A DNA stretch of 64,000 bases from Streptomyces purpureus (lineage in GTDB: Bacteria; Actinomycetota; Actinomycetes; Streptomycetales; Streptomycetaceae), in the NCBI RefSeq assembly GCF_014648195.1, contig NZ_BMQQ01000005.1, positions 246,012-310,011 on the forward strand, written 5' to 3'. The position numbers and the translations under genes were made by a program. Shown here piece by piece: positions 43,293 to 53,720 of the stretch. The notes under the pieces were generated by a model, which had not been told where the DNA came from, searched no databases, and saw only the letters and a program-made list of their open reading frames with translations. Numbering within the stretch: the stretch's first letter is position 1; each line of letters begins with the position of its first letter.

Positions 43293-43315
43293 ACCGTAAA
43301 CGCCTGCTGAACCGT
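43281..43315. repeat. 17-bp tandem duplication across the nuclease stop codon
   Basis: aacgcctgctgaaccgt occurs at 43281-43297 and again at 43299-43315 with one base between. The first copy holds the stop codon TGA (43290-43292). The second also supplies one arm of the terminator. Confidence 0.8.
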
Positions 43316-43332
43316 TCCTGCCCGAACGGTTC
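43309..43332 (+). terminator. Terminator after the nuclease gene
   Basis: GAACCGTT (43309-43316) and AACGGTTC (43325-43332) pair with an 8-nt loop, 16 bp after the nuclease stop. Stability is moderate and no U run follows, as usual in this genus. Confidence 0.55.
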
Positions 43333-43455
43333 CCGACTGAGCGTTCCCGGCTGAGCGGTCCCGGCTGAAACCTCCGGCGGGAACCTGTGGCCGGAACCTA
43401 CCGTGTCCCCTCCGTCGTTCCGTACCGTACGTGCGGGGCGACGGAGGGGGACCAC

Positions 43456-45348
<1,893 letters not shown>

Positions 45349-45442
45349 GGCTCCGGCCAGAGGTTCGTCCGGCGGCTCCCCACCGGCATGATGAGCCGGA
45401 AGTCTTACTTCCAGCACCGCGCATGTCCCGGGAGTCACCGCT

Positions 45443-47536
45443 TTGTCCGAGCTGAGAGACGTATCGCAGCCCGTAGTTCACGTCCCGGCGACCCCGGCAG
45501 CCCCACCGGCCTCCCCCGCGCCGCCGGCCTGCTCCATCGCCCTGGTCGGGGCGGGCCCCCGCGGTACGTCGGTCCTCGAACGGCTCTGCGCCTCCGTCCC
45601 CGAGCTCGCCCCCGGCACCCCGCTCACGGTCCATGTCGTCGACCCGGCCCCGCCCGGGGCAGGCCAGGTCTGGCGGACCGACCAGTCCGGCGAACTGCTG
45701 ATGAACACGGTCGCGTCACAGGTGACCGTGTACACCGACGCGAGTGTGCGCTGCGCGGGCCCGATACGCCCGGGGCCGAGCCTGTACGAGTGGGCCGCCA
45801 CCACGCCGTACGCGCTCGGCCCCGACGACTACCCGCCCCGCGCCCTCTACGGCCGCTATCTGCGGTGGGCGTTCGAGCGGACGGTGGTGGGGGCGCCGTG
45901 CCATGTGACCGTACGCGTGCACCGGGCGCGTGCGGTGCGGCTGGAGGACGCGGGTGAGCCGAGTCCGTGGGACGAAGAAGGCGGGCCGCTTCAGGAGCTG
46001 ACGCTCTCCGACGGGACCGTCCTGAGCGGGCTCGGCGCAGTCGTCCTCGCACAGGGGCACCTCCCGGTGCGCCCGGGGCCCGAGCAGGCCCGGCTCTCCG
46101 CGTACGCCACCCGGCACGGACTGCGCCACATACCGCCGGCGAACCCCGCCGACCTCGACCTTTCCGGCATCGAACCGGGCGAACCGGTCCTGCTGCGCGG
46201 TCTCGGCCTCAACTTCTTCGACCACATGGCGCTGTTGACCGTCGGCCGCGGCGGCACCTTCCGGCGCGACCCCGACGGACGACGGGTCTACCACCCCTCG
46301 GGCCGCGAGCCGCGCCTCTACGCCGGGTCACGGCGGGGCGTGGCGTACCGCGCGCGGGGCGACAACGAGAAGGGCGCGTCCGAGCGGCACGAGCCGCTGG
46401 TCCTGACGGACGACGTGATCGAGGTGTTCCGCAAGCGGACGGACGCGGGCGATCCGCCGGACTTCCGGCGGGAGATCTGGCCCTTGGTGGCCAAGGAGGT
46501 CGAGACGGTCTACTACGAGGCGCTGCTCCGGACCGCGCCCCCCGGCCCGAATCCGGCTCCGGCCCCGACTCGGGTTCCGGCTCCGGCTTCACCTCCGGCT
46601 CCGGCTCCGGGGGAGTTCCGGCGGCGGTTCCTGGACGCGCGCTGCGCCGCCGAAGTGGCCGCCGTCCTCGACGACTTCGGCGTCGCGGAGGCCGAGCGCT
46701 GGTGCTGGGAGCGGGTCGAGCGGCCGTACGGCGGAGAAACCTTCCGCTCCCCCGCCGAGCACCGCGCCCGGCTCCTGGCCGAGTTGCGTCAGGACGCCGC
46801 TGAGGCCGCTCTCGGCAATGTCGGCGGCCCGGTCAAGGCCGCCCTGGACGTGCTGCGGGACATCCGCAACGAACTGCGCCGGATCGTGGACCACGCAGGA
46901 CTCTCCGGCGCCTGCCGCCGCGACCGACTGGACCGCTGGTACACGCCGCTGAACGCCTTCCTCTCCATCGGGCCGCCGCGCCGCCGGATCGAGGAGATGA
47001 CGGCCCTGATCGAGGCGGGCGTCCTGGAGGTGGTGGGGCCACGGCTCGAAGTACGGGCGGAGGGCGGCGCGTTCGTGGCCCGGTCGCCGGACGTGGCGGA
47101 CTCGACGGTGACGATCACCACACTCGTCGAGGCGCGGCTGCCCGAACCGGACCTGGCCCGTACCGGCGACGAGCTCCTCGCCCGGCTCCTGCGCTCGGGC
47201 GGCTGCCGCGTCCACACCGTCGACGGCTACGCGACCGGCGGCCTCGACGTCACCGAACGCCCATTCCATCTGATCAACCGTCAAGGGGTGCCGCACGCAA
47301 GGAGGTTTGGCGTCGGCGTGCCGACCGAGGGGGTCCACTGGGTGACCGCCGCGGGCGCCCGGCCGGGGGTCGACTCGGTGATGCTGACGGATACGGACGC
47401 CGTCGCCCGGGCCGCGCTGCGGGCTGCCGCGAGGCCCTCGACGGACGGATCGGCGCACCCGCTCCCCGCTCCCGTGGAGAGCCCGGAACGGCCGAATGTT
47501 GAACTTGCAAGTATTGATGAGGGCTGCCTAACCTGA
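45443..47536 (+). CDS. FAD/NAD(P)-binding protein (NAD_binding_9 type)
   Basis: A 697-residue flavoprotein of the PF13454 type. The dinucleotide-binding loop is IALVGAGPRGTSVLERL (about 32-48), followed by FAD-type segments such as QSGELLMNTVASQVTVY and GAVVLAQGHLPVRPGPEQ. A middle insertion (about 370-390, PGPNPAPAPTRVPAPASP) is Pro/Ala-rich, and the C-terminal half carries YTPLNAFLSIGPPRRRIEEM and a last FHLINRQGVPHARRFGVGVP block. The start is a TTG at 45443 with GGAG 9 bases upstream. Family members sit in operons of varied function; adenylating or oxidative roles are not proven. DoxX follows 42 bp downstream. Confidence 0.85.
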   Translation: MSELRDVSQPVVHVPATPAAPPASPAPPACSIALVGAGPRGTSVLERLCASVPELAPGTPLTVHVVDPAPPGAGQVWRTDQSGELLMNTVASQVTVYTDASVRCAGPIRPGPSLYEWAATTPYALGPDDYPPRALYGRYLRWAFERTVVGAPCHVTVRVHRARAVRLEDAGEPSPWDEEGGPLQELTLSDGTVLSGLGAVVLAQGHLPVRPGPEQARLSAYATRHGLRHIPPANPADLDLSGIEPGEPVLLRGLGLNFFDHMALLTVGRGGTFRRDPDGRRVYHPSGREPRLYAGSRRGVAYRARGDNEKGASERHEPLVLTDDVIEVFRKRTDAGDPPDFRREIWPLVAKEVETVYYEALLRTAPPGPNPAPAPTRVPAPASPPAPAPGEFRRRFLDARCAAEVAAVLDDFGVAEAERWCWERVERPYGGETFRSPAEHRARLLAELRQDAAEAALGNVGGPVKAALDVLRDIRNELRRIVDHAGLSGACRRDRLDRWYTPLNAFLSIGPPRRRIEEMTALIEAGVLEVVGPRLEVRAEGGAFVARSPDVADSTVTITTLVEARLPEPDLARTGDELLARLLRSGGCRVHTVDGYATGGLDVTERPFHLINRQGVPHARRFGVGVPTEGVHWVTAAGARPGVDSVMLTDTDAVARAALRAAARPSTDGSAHPLPAPVESPERPNVELASIDEGCLT

Positions 47537-47578
47537 GGATCTCGTCGGTTTCCGTCCCCCGCCGAAGGAGCCTCCCCC

Positions 47579-48046
47579 ATGCCCCCGACTCCCCCCACGA
47601 CCTCGCTGCCCGGCCGCCTGCACCAGGCCCAGCCGTACGCCCTCGGTCTCTTCCGGATCGTCATCGGTCTGCTCTTCGCCTGCCACGGCGCCGCCTCGCT
47701 CTTCGGCGTGCTCGGCGGCGCGGTGGGCGGCGGCACGGTCGAGACCGGCGCCTGGCCCGGCTGGTACGCGGCCGTGATCCAGCTGGTCGCCGGCGCGCTG
47801 GTCCTGCTCGGCGTCGGCACCCGCTCCGCCGCGTTCCTCGCCTCCGGCTCCATGGCGTACGCGTACTTCTACGCCCACCAGCCCGAGGCGCTGTTCCCGC
47901 TGCAGAACGGCGGCGAGTCCTCCGCGATGTTCTGCTGGGCCTTCCTGCTCCTCGTCTTCACCGGCCCCGGCGCCTTCGCCGCCGACCGGCTCTTCGCGGC
48001 GCGCGGCGTCACGGGCGAGGAGCGCAAGGCCCCGGCCACGGCGTAA
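47579..48046 (+). CDS. DoxX-family membrane protein
   Basis: A 155-residue protein with four hydrophobic helices (about 22-45, 60-80, 86-105 and 118-138) of the DoxX type: YALGLFRIVIGLLFACHGAA (about 20-39), PGWYAAVIQLVAGALVLLG (about 60-78), STRSAAFLASGSMAYAYFYAH and SSAMFCWAFLLLVFTGPGAF. Members sit with thiosulfate:quinone oxidoreductases or mycothiol-linked stress systems. The partner here is the FAD protein upstream (42 bp), in the same direction, which supports an oxidoreductase unit. ATG 47579 has AAGGAG 8 bases upstream. Confidence 0.9.
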   Translation: MPPTPPTTSLPGRLHQAQPYALGLFRIVIGLLFACHGAASLFGVLGGAVGGGTVETGAWPGWYAAVIQLVAGALVLLGVGTRSAAFLASGSMAYAYFYAHQPEALFPLQNGGESSAMFCWAFLLLVFTGPGAFAADRLFAARGVTGEERKAPATA

Positions 48047-48057
48047 GCCGCACGGAG

Positions 48058-48166
48058 CCGCCGCACGACCCAGCTCGACGACCCGCCGCACGACCCAGCT
48101 CGACGACCCGCCGCACGGCCCGCTCGACGATCCGCTCGACGACCCGCCGCACGGCCCGCTTCACGA
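48058..48166. repeat. Tandem 24/25-bp repeats
   Basis: Units of ccgccgcacgacccagctcg plus acga (24-25 bp) recur about four times from 48058 to 48166, with truncated copies (tccgctcgacga). They fill the gap after the DoxX stop. No spacer pattern that would suggest CRISPR. Confidence 0.8.
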
Positions 48167-48196
48167 GGCCCGGAACCGCCGACCGGTTCCGGGCCT
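48166..48196. terminator. Strong hairpin terminator after DoxX
   Basis: AGGCCCGGAACCG (48166-48178) and CGGTTCCGGGCCT (48184-48196) form a perfect 13-bp stem with a 5-nt loop. Confidence 0.75.
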
Positions 48197-48274
48197 TCGC
48201 GCGTCCCGCCCGAAAGGCCCGTGATCGCCAGGCGTACGCTGAGCGGCGGTTCTTGTACGGAACGGGGAGTCAAG

Positions 48275-48889
48275 GTGATCGACAGCGTGGGGTCGCTGAT
48301 CGCCGGCCCATGGATCTATGCCGTGGTCGCCGTGTCGATCCTCCTCGACGTCTTCCTGCCCGTCCTGCCCAGCGGCGTGCTGGTGATCACGGCTGCCACG
48401 GCGGTGGCCACCGCCGCGCCCCTGGCCCCCGGCACCCCCTCCCTCCTCGCGCTGACCCTGTGCGCGGCCACCGCGTCCGTCCTGGGTGACCTCGTCGCGT
48501 ACCGCCTCGCCTGGCGCGGCGGAGCCCGGCTGGACCGGGCGATCGCCCGCTCGCGCCGGCTCACCACCGCGCAGGAACGTCTCGGCGCCGCCCTGGCCCG
48601 GGGCGGCGGGGCCCTGGTGGTGATCGCGCGGTTCGCCCCGGCGGGCCGGTCGGTCGTCTCGCTGGGCGCCGGCGCGGCCCGGCGCCGGGTGCGTGACTTC
48701 CTGCCCTGGTCGGCGCTGGCGGGCCTGGCGTGGGCGGCGTACAGCGTCGGCCTGGGCTACTTCGGCGGCCAGTGGCTGGGCGCGACGTGGTTCGGCCTGG
48801 CGGTCTCCCTGCTCGCGCTCTTCCTCGCGGGAACCCTGGCCGTCTACGTCATACGGCGTCCAGCTCCGGCTCGGGCGCCGGTGGCCTAG
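48275..48889 (+). CDS. DedA/SNARE-associated membrane protein
   Basis: A 204-residue DedA-family protein. The helices (about 10-30, 45-66, 102-120, 132-152 and 165-188) include the family core: VSILLDVFLPVLPSGVLVIT (about 21-40, F-P-x-x-P-E-like re-entrant part), VVIARFAPAGRSVVSLGAGA (about 114-133; the R-F-x-P-x-x-R motif) and FLPWSALAGLAWAAYSVGLG. DedA proteins act as lipid scramblases or in membrane potential homeostasis. GTG 48275 has GGGGAG 7 bases upstream. Its 3' end overlaps the convergent DUF2277 gene by 41 bp. Confidence 0.88.
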   Translation: MIDSVGSLIAGPWIYAVVAVSILLDVFLPVLPSGVLVITAATAVATAAPLAPGTPSLLALTLCAATASVLGDLVAYRLAWRGGARLDRAIARSRRLTTAQERLGAALARGGGALVVIARFAPAGRSVVSLGAGAARRRVRDFLPWSALAGLAWAAYSVGLGYFGGQWLGATWFGLAVSLLALFLAGTLAVYVIRRPAPARAPVA

Positions 48890-49097
48890 CGCCCCGTATC
48901 TCCAGGCCTTCGAGCAGCCTGCGGGTGGCGTCGGTGATGTCCGCGACGGCCTGGTCGAACACTTCCCTGTTGTGCGCGGCGGGCGCGCGGAAGCCGGACA
49001 CCTTGCGGACGTACTGCAAGGCGGCGGCGTGGAAGTCGTCCTCCGTGGCCTTCTCGGGCAGGGCGGGCGGTCGGAGTGTCTTGATGCTGCGGCACAT
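48849..49097 (-). CDS. DUF2277 family protein
   Basis: An 82-residue small protein whose start MCRSIKTLRPP is the hallmark of DUF2277. The rest is helical (ATEDDFHAAALQYVRKVSGF, about 17-36, then REVFDQAVADITDATRRLLE) with a polar tail. Family function is unknown. CAT start at 49095-49097. The 3' end overlaps the DedA gene by 41 bp, tail to tail. Confidence 0.88.
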   Translation of the reverse strand: MCRSIKTLRPPALPEKATEDDFHAAALQYVRKVSGFRAPAAHNREVFDQAVADITDATRRLLEGLEIRGARPPAPEPELDAV

Positions 49098-49260
49098 GCC
49101 TCCAGTGTGACGCGGACCACTGACAATCGTCCCCCGGCGCCCGCACCCGCCCTGCGCCATCGGGGTGGCGGACGGAGGACCCGGCCGCCAGATGCGGGGT
49201 TCGGGCGCCGTTTCACGCATGGTGATCCTTCGTGCACGGGAACGCGACGGAGGGCGCACG

Positions 49261-50586
49261 ATGATCGGTCTGTCCGAGTTGGCCACGGAGGCGTACGTCT
49301 ACGGCTACCCCCTGGTCGCCGATCTGGAGATGGTGGACGCCTGCAAGCACAAGGGCTTCGGGACGCTGCCCCCGACCCCCTTCAACCGTTTCGCCCATTC
49401 CACCGAACTCGCCGGGCCGGACGCCCACTTCGTGTCGGTGAACAACGACACGCTGTACTCGGTCGCCCAGCTGGACCTGTCCGCCGGCCCGGTGCGGCTG
49501 CACGTCCCGGACACCGGCGGGGCGTACTACGTCCTGCAGTTCGTCGACGCGTGGACCAACAACTTCGCCTATGTCGGCAAGCGGGCGACCGGCACCGTCG
49601 AGGGCGAGTGGCTGATCGTGCCGCCGGGCTGGTCGGGGAGCGAGCCGGACGACGTCCGGGGCGTGATCGACGCGCCGACGACGATCGTGTCGGTGATCGG
49701 CCGGAACGTCTGCGACGGGCCGCACGACCTGGCGCGCGTACGGGAGCTCCAGAAAGGTTTCACCCTGCACGCCGGTGACACACCCGGCGAGCTTCCCGCC
49801 CCCGACCCGGACGTCCCCGAGCAGCTGCGCTTCTTCGAGCAACTGCGGGTGTGGATGGCGGACTTCCCGCCGTCGGCGCCCGACCAGGAGTACCAGGACC
49901 GCTTCCAGTCGCTGGGCCTCCTCGAGGAGGGCCGCTCGCCGTTCGTGTCGGCCGGCTCCGACCTGATCCGGGCCCTGACGGAGGGCATCGCGGCCGGCCG
50001 GGCCCGGGTGGAGACGGCGAGCCGCACCTCCGGCTCCCGCGAGCCGGGCGCCTGGCTGATGGATCCGCACCTCTTCGACTACAACCTGGACCACTTCGGC
50101 GTCGGCACCCTCGACTCCTCCCTGTGGCGCGCCCCGGACCGTACCGCCTCCTACCTGTGGCGCGCGGTCGCGGCGCGGGTGGGCCTGTGGGGCAACCACG
50201 GCTACGAGGCCGTGTACGCGCACACCTTCACCGACTCCGACAACGCCCGGCTGACCGGCGCCCACTCCTACACCCTCCGCTTCCCCGAGCCCCCGCCGGT
50301 CGGCGCCTTCTGGTCGCTGACGATGTACGACGCGCCGGACTACTACCTGGTCGACAACCCCCTGGCCCGATACTCGCTCGGCGACCGCACCCCGGGCCTG
50401 GTCCACGACGACGACGGCGCCCTGACGATCGTGATCCAGAAGGACCGCCCCTCACTCCCACCAGAGGCCGCGAACTGGCTCCCGGCCCCGGACGGCGAGT
50501 TCCGCCCGATGATCCGCCTGTACATGCCCCACGACTCGATCCTCCAGGGCGACTACCGCCTCCCACCCCTCGAACGCCGCCTCTGA
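49261..50586 (+). CDS. DUF1254/DUF1214-domain protein
   Basis: A 441-residue protein. The N-terminal DUF1254 (about 1-130) includes EAYVYGYPLVADLEMVDAC (about 9-27), FVSVNNDTLYSVAQLDLSA (about 60-78) and YYVLQFVDAWTNNFAYVGKR (about 89-108); the C-terminal DUF1214 (about 330-430) includes AFWSLTMYDAPDYYLVDNPL and SILQGDYRLPPLE. No signal peptide. Function is unknown; members are in many actinobacteria. ATG 49261 has AGGGCGC upstream, in-frame extensions exist but lack protein character. Confidence 0.88.
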   Translation: MIGLSELATEAYVYGYPLVADLEMVDACKHKGFGTLPPTPFNRFAHSTELAGPDAHFVSVNNDTLYSVAQLDLSAGPVRLHVPDTGGAYYVLQFVDAWTNNFAYVGKRATGTVEGEWLIVPPGWSGSEPDDVRGVIDAPTTIVSVIGRNVCDGPHDLARVRELQKGFTLHAGDTPGELPAPDPDVPEQLRFFEQLRVWMADFPPSAPDQEYQDRFQSLGLLEEGRSPFVSAGSDLIRALTEGIAAGRARVETASRTSGSREPGAWLMDPHLFDYNLDHFGVGTLDSSLWRAPDRTASYLWRAVAARVGLWGNHGYEAVYAHTFTDSDNARLTGAHSYTLRFPEPPPVGAFWSLTMYDAPDYYLVDNPLARYSLGDRTPGLVHDDDGALTIVIQKDRPSLPPEAANWLPAPDGEFRPMIRLYMPHDSILQGDYRLPPLERRL

Positions 50587-50769
50587 CGCGTGGCCTGTCA
50601 GGGAGCGGTGGCCCGCGTACGTCAGGCCGTGCCCCTCGTGGGCGGGGCGTGGTACTGGGCAAGGGTGCGGAGTTCGTGGTGGCCGTTGCCGGGACTTGGT
50701 GAGCCATGCCATGCGCCCGTCCCGGGCGGGCCCCTGACGCTTCTCGATCCGGGTCCGTAGGATCGCCGC

Positions 50770-51432
50770 ATGATTCGAGCTGTGGTCTTCGACGTGGGCG
50801 AATGCCTGGTGGACGAGACGCGGGAGTACGGCACCTGGGCCGACTGGCTCGGCGTCCCTCGCCATACCTTCGCCGCCATGTTCGGCGCTGTGATTGCCCA
50901 GGGCCGGGATTACCGCGACGTCTTCCAGGAGTTCCAACCTGGGTTCGACCTCACACAGCAGCGCGAGGCCCGCGCCGCGGCTGGGCAACCGGAATGGTTC
51001 GGCGAGGAGGACCTGTATCCGGACGTTCGCCCCGCCCTGGCGAAGCTCCGCGCGGAAGGATTCTGGCTCGGCATCGCCGGCAACCAAACCGTCAGGGCCG
51101 GCGGGCTGCTCCGCGGCCTCTTCACCGCAGACGTAGATCTGATCGGCACCTCGGACGACTGGGGCGCCAGCAAGCCCGACATCGCCTTCTTCGAGCGCGT
51201 CACCGAGGTCGTGCCCTTCGCGAACGACGAGATTCTCTACGTCGGCGACCGCGTGGACAACGACCTCCGCCCCGGCAAGCAGGCGGGCATGCACACCGCG
51301 CTGGTGCACCGTGGTCCTTGGGCGACCATTCAATGGAAGAGCCAGGAAGCACAGACTCTCCCCACGTTCCGCATCGAGTCGCTGGAACAGCTGCCCGACC
51401 GGATCGCGGCGTTCAATTCGCGAGAGAGCTGA
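50770..51432 (+). CDS. HAD-superfamily hydrolase
   Basis: A 220-residue HAD hydrolase of the IA type. Motif I is VVFDVGECLVDET (nucleophile Asp8, the second Asp replaced by Glu11, which is a variation from DxD), motif II GIAGNQT, motif III SKPDIAFFERV (Lys near 138) and motif IV ILYVGDRVDNDLRPGKQAGM. The DxE in motif I may change the activity, so a non-phosphatase role is conceivable. Its 3' end overlaps by 20 bp the convergent regulator remnant at 51413. ATG 50770 has no clear ribosome-binding site. Confidence 0.85.
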   Translation: MIRAVVFDVGECLVDETREYGTWADWLGVPRHTFAAMFGAVIAQGRDYRDVFQEFQPGFDLTQQREARAAAGQPEWFGEEDLYPDVRPALAKLRAEGFWLGIAGNQTVRAGGLLRGLFTADVDLIGTSDDWGASKPDIAFFERVTEVVPFANDEILYVGDRVDNDLRPGKQAGMHTALVHRGPWATIQWKSQEAQTLPTFRIESLEQLPDRIAAFNSRES

Positions 51433-52330
51433 CGACCGGCCCCCAGCCGTAAAGTCGGTCGTCCAGGTCGCGGACGTACTGCTCGTGCTGCCAAGGCACG
51501 AGCGTGCGGCGCACTTCGCGGATCCGCTCCAGGCCGGTCGCGTACCAATGAGTCTCCAGCAGCCCCAGGGCTTGCATGGCATAGGCCACCGCCGCCTGGG
51601 GCGCTCCGGCGGCTGCTTCGACCGCGGCCAGATCCCCGAGGATGACGCTTCGCTGCTTGGCATCGCCATCGGGCAGGTCGTCGAGGACGCCCAGAAGCGT
51701 CTCCCGAGCCTGCGGAAGGTGTCCGGCTTTCAGCTGGATATCGCCCTTGAACGCAGCCAGCCGGGTAGGCGTGAACCAGTCCATCCACTCTGGGGGTTGG
51801 TGTCCGGATCCGGCGGCGATGATGTCCTCACCGTGGGCGATCAGATTCAGGGCGGTACGGGTGTTTCCGCAGCGCGCCTCGCATTCCGCCTCGACTGCAT
51901 CCAACCACGCGAGGAACTCCGCGCTCGCCGGCCCTCGGCGGGCGTGGGCACGGGCTGCGGTCATCCGCTCATTCGAGGCCTCGTGATTGCCGGACCAACC
52001 GGGGATGAACGCCAGGTGGGCCAGAATGGCCGCCCCAAGGAGTGCGTCGTCCGCTTCTCCTGCTGCCTGGAGGGCGCGAACCCAGGTGTCGGCGGCGCGG
52101 GCCGGCTCGCGTAGATCGAAGAACTCGATCCTCCCGGCGAGTAGCCAGGACTCGGCAAGCGCTGCGGCAAGGGTCTGCCGAGCTCTGCCGACAGTGGCGC
52201 CGAGGAGCTGCGCCCCGAGCGTGGCGTGGGCGCTGACCGCGGGATGGAGTGTGGAGGGACCGACGGTCCAGTACATCTGACGATGCGAGCGGGTCACTGA
52301 TGCGTAGTCAACGGCAACGGTCGGGGGCTG
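51413..52330 (-). pseudogene. HTH/TPR-type regulator lacking its DNA-binding half
   Basis: About 300 residues of a tetratricopeptide-like domain are seen: TVAVDYASVTRSHRQMYWTV (near the 5' end), LHPAVSAHATLGAQLL, LAAALAESWLLAGRIEFFDL, WVRALQAAGEADDALLGAAI and AVEAECEARCGNTRTALNLI, ending at the stop TCA 51413. In Streptomyces proteins of this kind (as I recall them) an XRE-type helix-turn-helix precedes the TVAVDY segment. Here the region upstream (52330-52525) has no helix-turn-helix character and belongs to the promoter and 5' part of the opposite-strand gene at 52453. No good start codon exists near the homologous beginning. The gene is most likely 5'-truncated and silent. Confidence 0.6.
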
Positions 52331-52452
52331 AAGGGGGATGCTGGTGCGGATGGGCCCCCGGTTTGGCGGAGGGAGCAGGCTGGAGGAGCCGCGCGGTGCT
52401 TCGCCGGCGGGTACGTCGAAGCCGAGGTCTGAGAGGCATCGTGGAGGAACCA

Positions 52453-53007
52453 ATGGCGTGTAAGAACCAGCCAGGCCGGCCCGTACCGCCGCCCTGCTCG
52501 GCCAAACCGGCCGGCGGTGCAGCACCGCAGAACGCGCGCGCCCTGCTCAGCGACTCCGCTTTCAACGCGGTGTTGCACACCGTCCTCGACAACAATCCCG
52601 GTATGGATCCCTCTATGGCCAGCCGAATCCTGGTCGAGGCCCTGAAGTTCGTGCACGCCGCCTCACTCTTCCCGACCGTGCCCATCGCCCCCACGCGCGA
52701 GGTCGATGAAGGCTGGCATGCGCTCATCCTCCACACGCACCTGTACGCGACCCTGTGCAGCCGCCTCGGCCGTACTGTCCACCACTACCCCGAGCGCCCG
52801 GACCCGTCCCGCCACGACCCCGAAGTCGTGACACGCACGGTGGCTCTGATCGAGCAGGCCGGGTACACGCCCGACGCCGAGCTCTGGACGGGCCCGGACA
52901 GGGCCCTGGTCGGTGTGGCCGCAAACTGCTCGCACACCCCCGTACCCGGCGGATGCGGCCCCATCAACCCCGGCAACTGCGCCACGCATGGCGGCGGCGA
53001 GGAATAG
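52453..53007 (+). CDS. Conserved hypothetical protein with Cys/Gly-rich C-terminus
   Basis: A 184-residue protein. A Pro/Cys/Lys-rich start (MACKNQPGRPVPPPCSAKPA) leads to a helical region (ARALLSDSAFNAVLHTVLDN, about 31-50; then EGWHALILHTHLYATLCSRL near 85-104) resembling glycine-rich-domain-like (GRDP/DUF1399) proteins, and a C-terminal Cys/Gly cluster (NCSHTPVPGGCGPINPGNCA) that may bind metal. The W-H-A-L-I-L-H-T block is the most conserved. Function not known. ATG 52453 has GGAGGAACC directly upstream. A small gene (53038) follows at 30 bp. Confidence 0.75.
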   Translation: MACKNQPGRPVPPPCSAKPAGGAAPQNARALLSDSAFNAVLHTVLDNNPGMDPSMASRILVEALKFVHAASLFPTVPIAPTREVDEGWHALILHTHLYATLCSRLGRTVHHYPERPDPSRHDPEVVTRTVALIEQAGYTPDAELWTGPDRALVGVAANCSHTPVPGGCGPINPGNCATHGGGEE

Positions 53008-53037
53008 GCTCGTCAGCCCGCGACGGAAGGTGAGGTC

Positions 53038-53256
53038 ATGGACGCGCACGAGGCAGCGGAGCTGCACGACGCGATGCGCCGGTACGGCATTCCGGGGGTC
53101 ATCGAACCGGAGGACCCCGGGAATGCATCGGGCCCCTGGCGGGTGGTCGACCGGGACCAGGGCAGCGCCCCCCGTGACATCACCACCGCCACGCTCGCCG
53201 CAGTGGCAGCCGCCCGTGAAAGGCGACCGACTCGCGGCTTCGTGATCGCGGGCTAG
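53038..53256 (+). CDS. Small conserved hypothetical protein
   Basis: A 72-residue polar protein (MDAHEAAELHDAMRRYGIPG, then a Trp/Asp-rich middle GPWRVVDRDQGSAP and a basic tail) without a membrane helix or known motif. It follows the gene at 52453 by 30 bp and is read in the same direction, so it is probably co-transcribed. ATG 53038 has GAAGGTGAGGTC upstream. Possibly a regulator's small partner; unknown. Confidence 0.65.
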   Translation: MDAHEAAELHDAMRRYGIPGVIEPEDPGNASGPWRVVDRDQGSAPRDITTATLAAVAAARERRPTRGFVIAG

Positions 53257-53356
53257 CTGCCCCGATTCGGCCTCGACCGGCCCCGTCCCCCGACACCGGC
53301 CAGAAACGCTCCTCATAGGGTCGGTGAGGGGGACTCCATGCGGGCTCCAGCTACGT

Positions 53357-53392
53357 CGAAGGCCCCCAGCCATGATCGGCTGGGGGCCTTCG
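53357..53392. terminator. Perfect 15-bp hairpin between the small gene and tRNA
   Basis: CGAAGGCCCCCAGCC (53357-53371) and GGCTGGGGGCCTTCG (53378-53392) pair perfectly with a 6-nt loop. It would end transcription of the minus-strand tRNA-Val and the plus-strand genes. Confidence 0.8.
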
Positions 53393-53399
53393 TCACCGG

Positions 53400-53471
53400 T
53401 GGGCGCGGACGGTTTCGAACCGCCGACATCTGCTTTGTAAGAGCAGCGCTCTACCCCTGAGCTACGCACCC
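53400..53471 (-). tRNA. tRNA-Val (anticodon TAC)
   Basis: On the minus strand the RNA begins GGGTGCGTAGCTCAGGGG, with acceptor arm GGGTGCG pairing CGCGCCC, D arm GCTC/GAGC, anticodon stem CTGCT/AGCAG with loop CTTACAA (anticodon TAC, 53437-53439), and T arm GGCGGTTCGAAACCG. The anticodon TAC reads Val GTA. The 3' CCA is not encoded. Standalone gene. Confidence 0.95.
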
Positions 53472-53720
53472 GTGGAATGAGGCAACAGCGTACATGGCCC
53501 ATGGGTGGGTCCCGCAAACCGATACCAGGGCCGAGGCCGGCCCGCCCCGGGGCCGATGCACGCCGCCCCCGGGCCGACGCCGCGGCCGCCCCGCGCCCCA
53601 CGCCCGCCCGACCCGGGGGATAGCCCCACCCCCGGGGCGGTGGGTCGCCGGATCGTGGCGGGCGGTGAGGGGTCCGTACCGTGAGGGGACACGTCGTCGC
53701 ACTTCGGGGGAATGATCATC

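Noticed and set aside
43309..43332. GAACCGTT...AACGGTTC as a KstR-type box
   Set aside because: The half-sites lack AAC-NN-GTT spacing (only one base between AAC and GTT in each arm, and the loop is 8 nt); it fits a terminator better.
48058..48166. Possible CRISPR array (24-25-bp repeats)
   Set aside because: Units are directly adjacent, without unique spacers, and are only degenerate tandem repeats.
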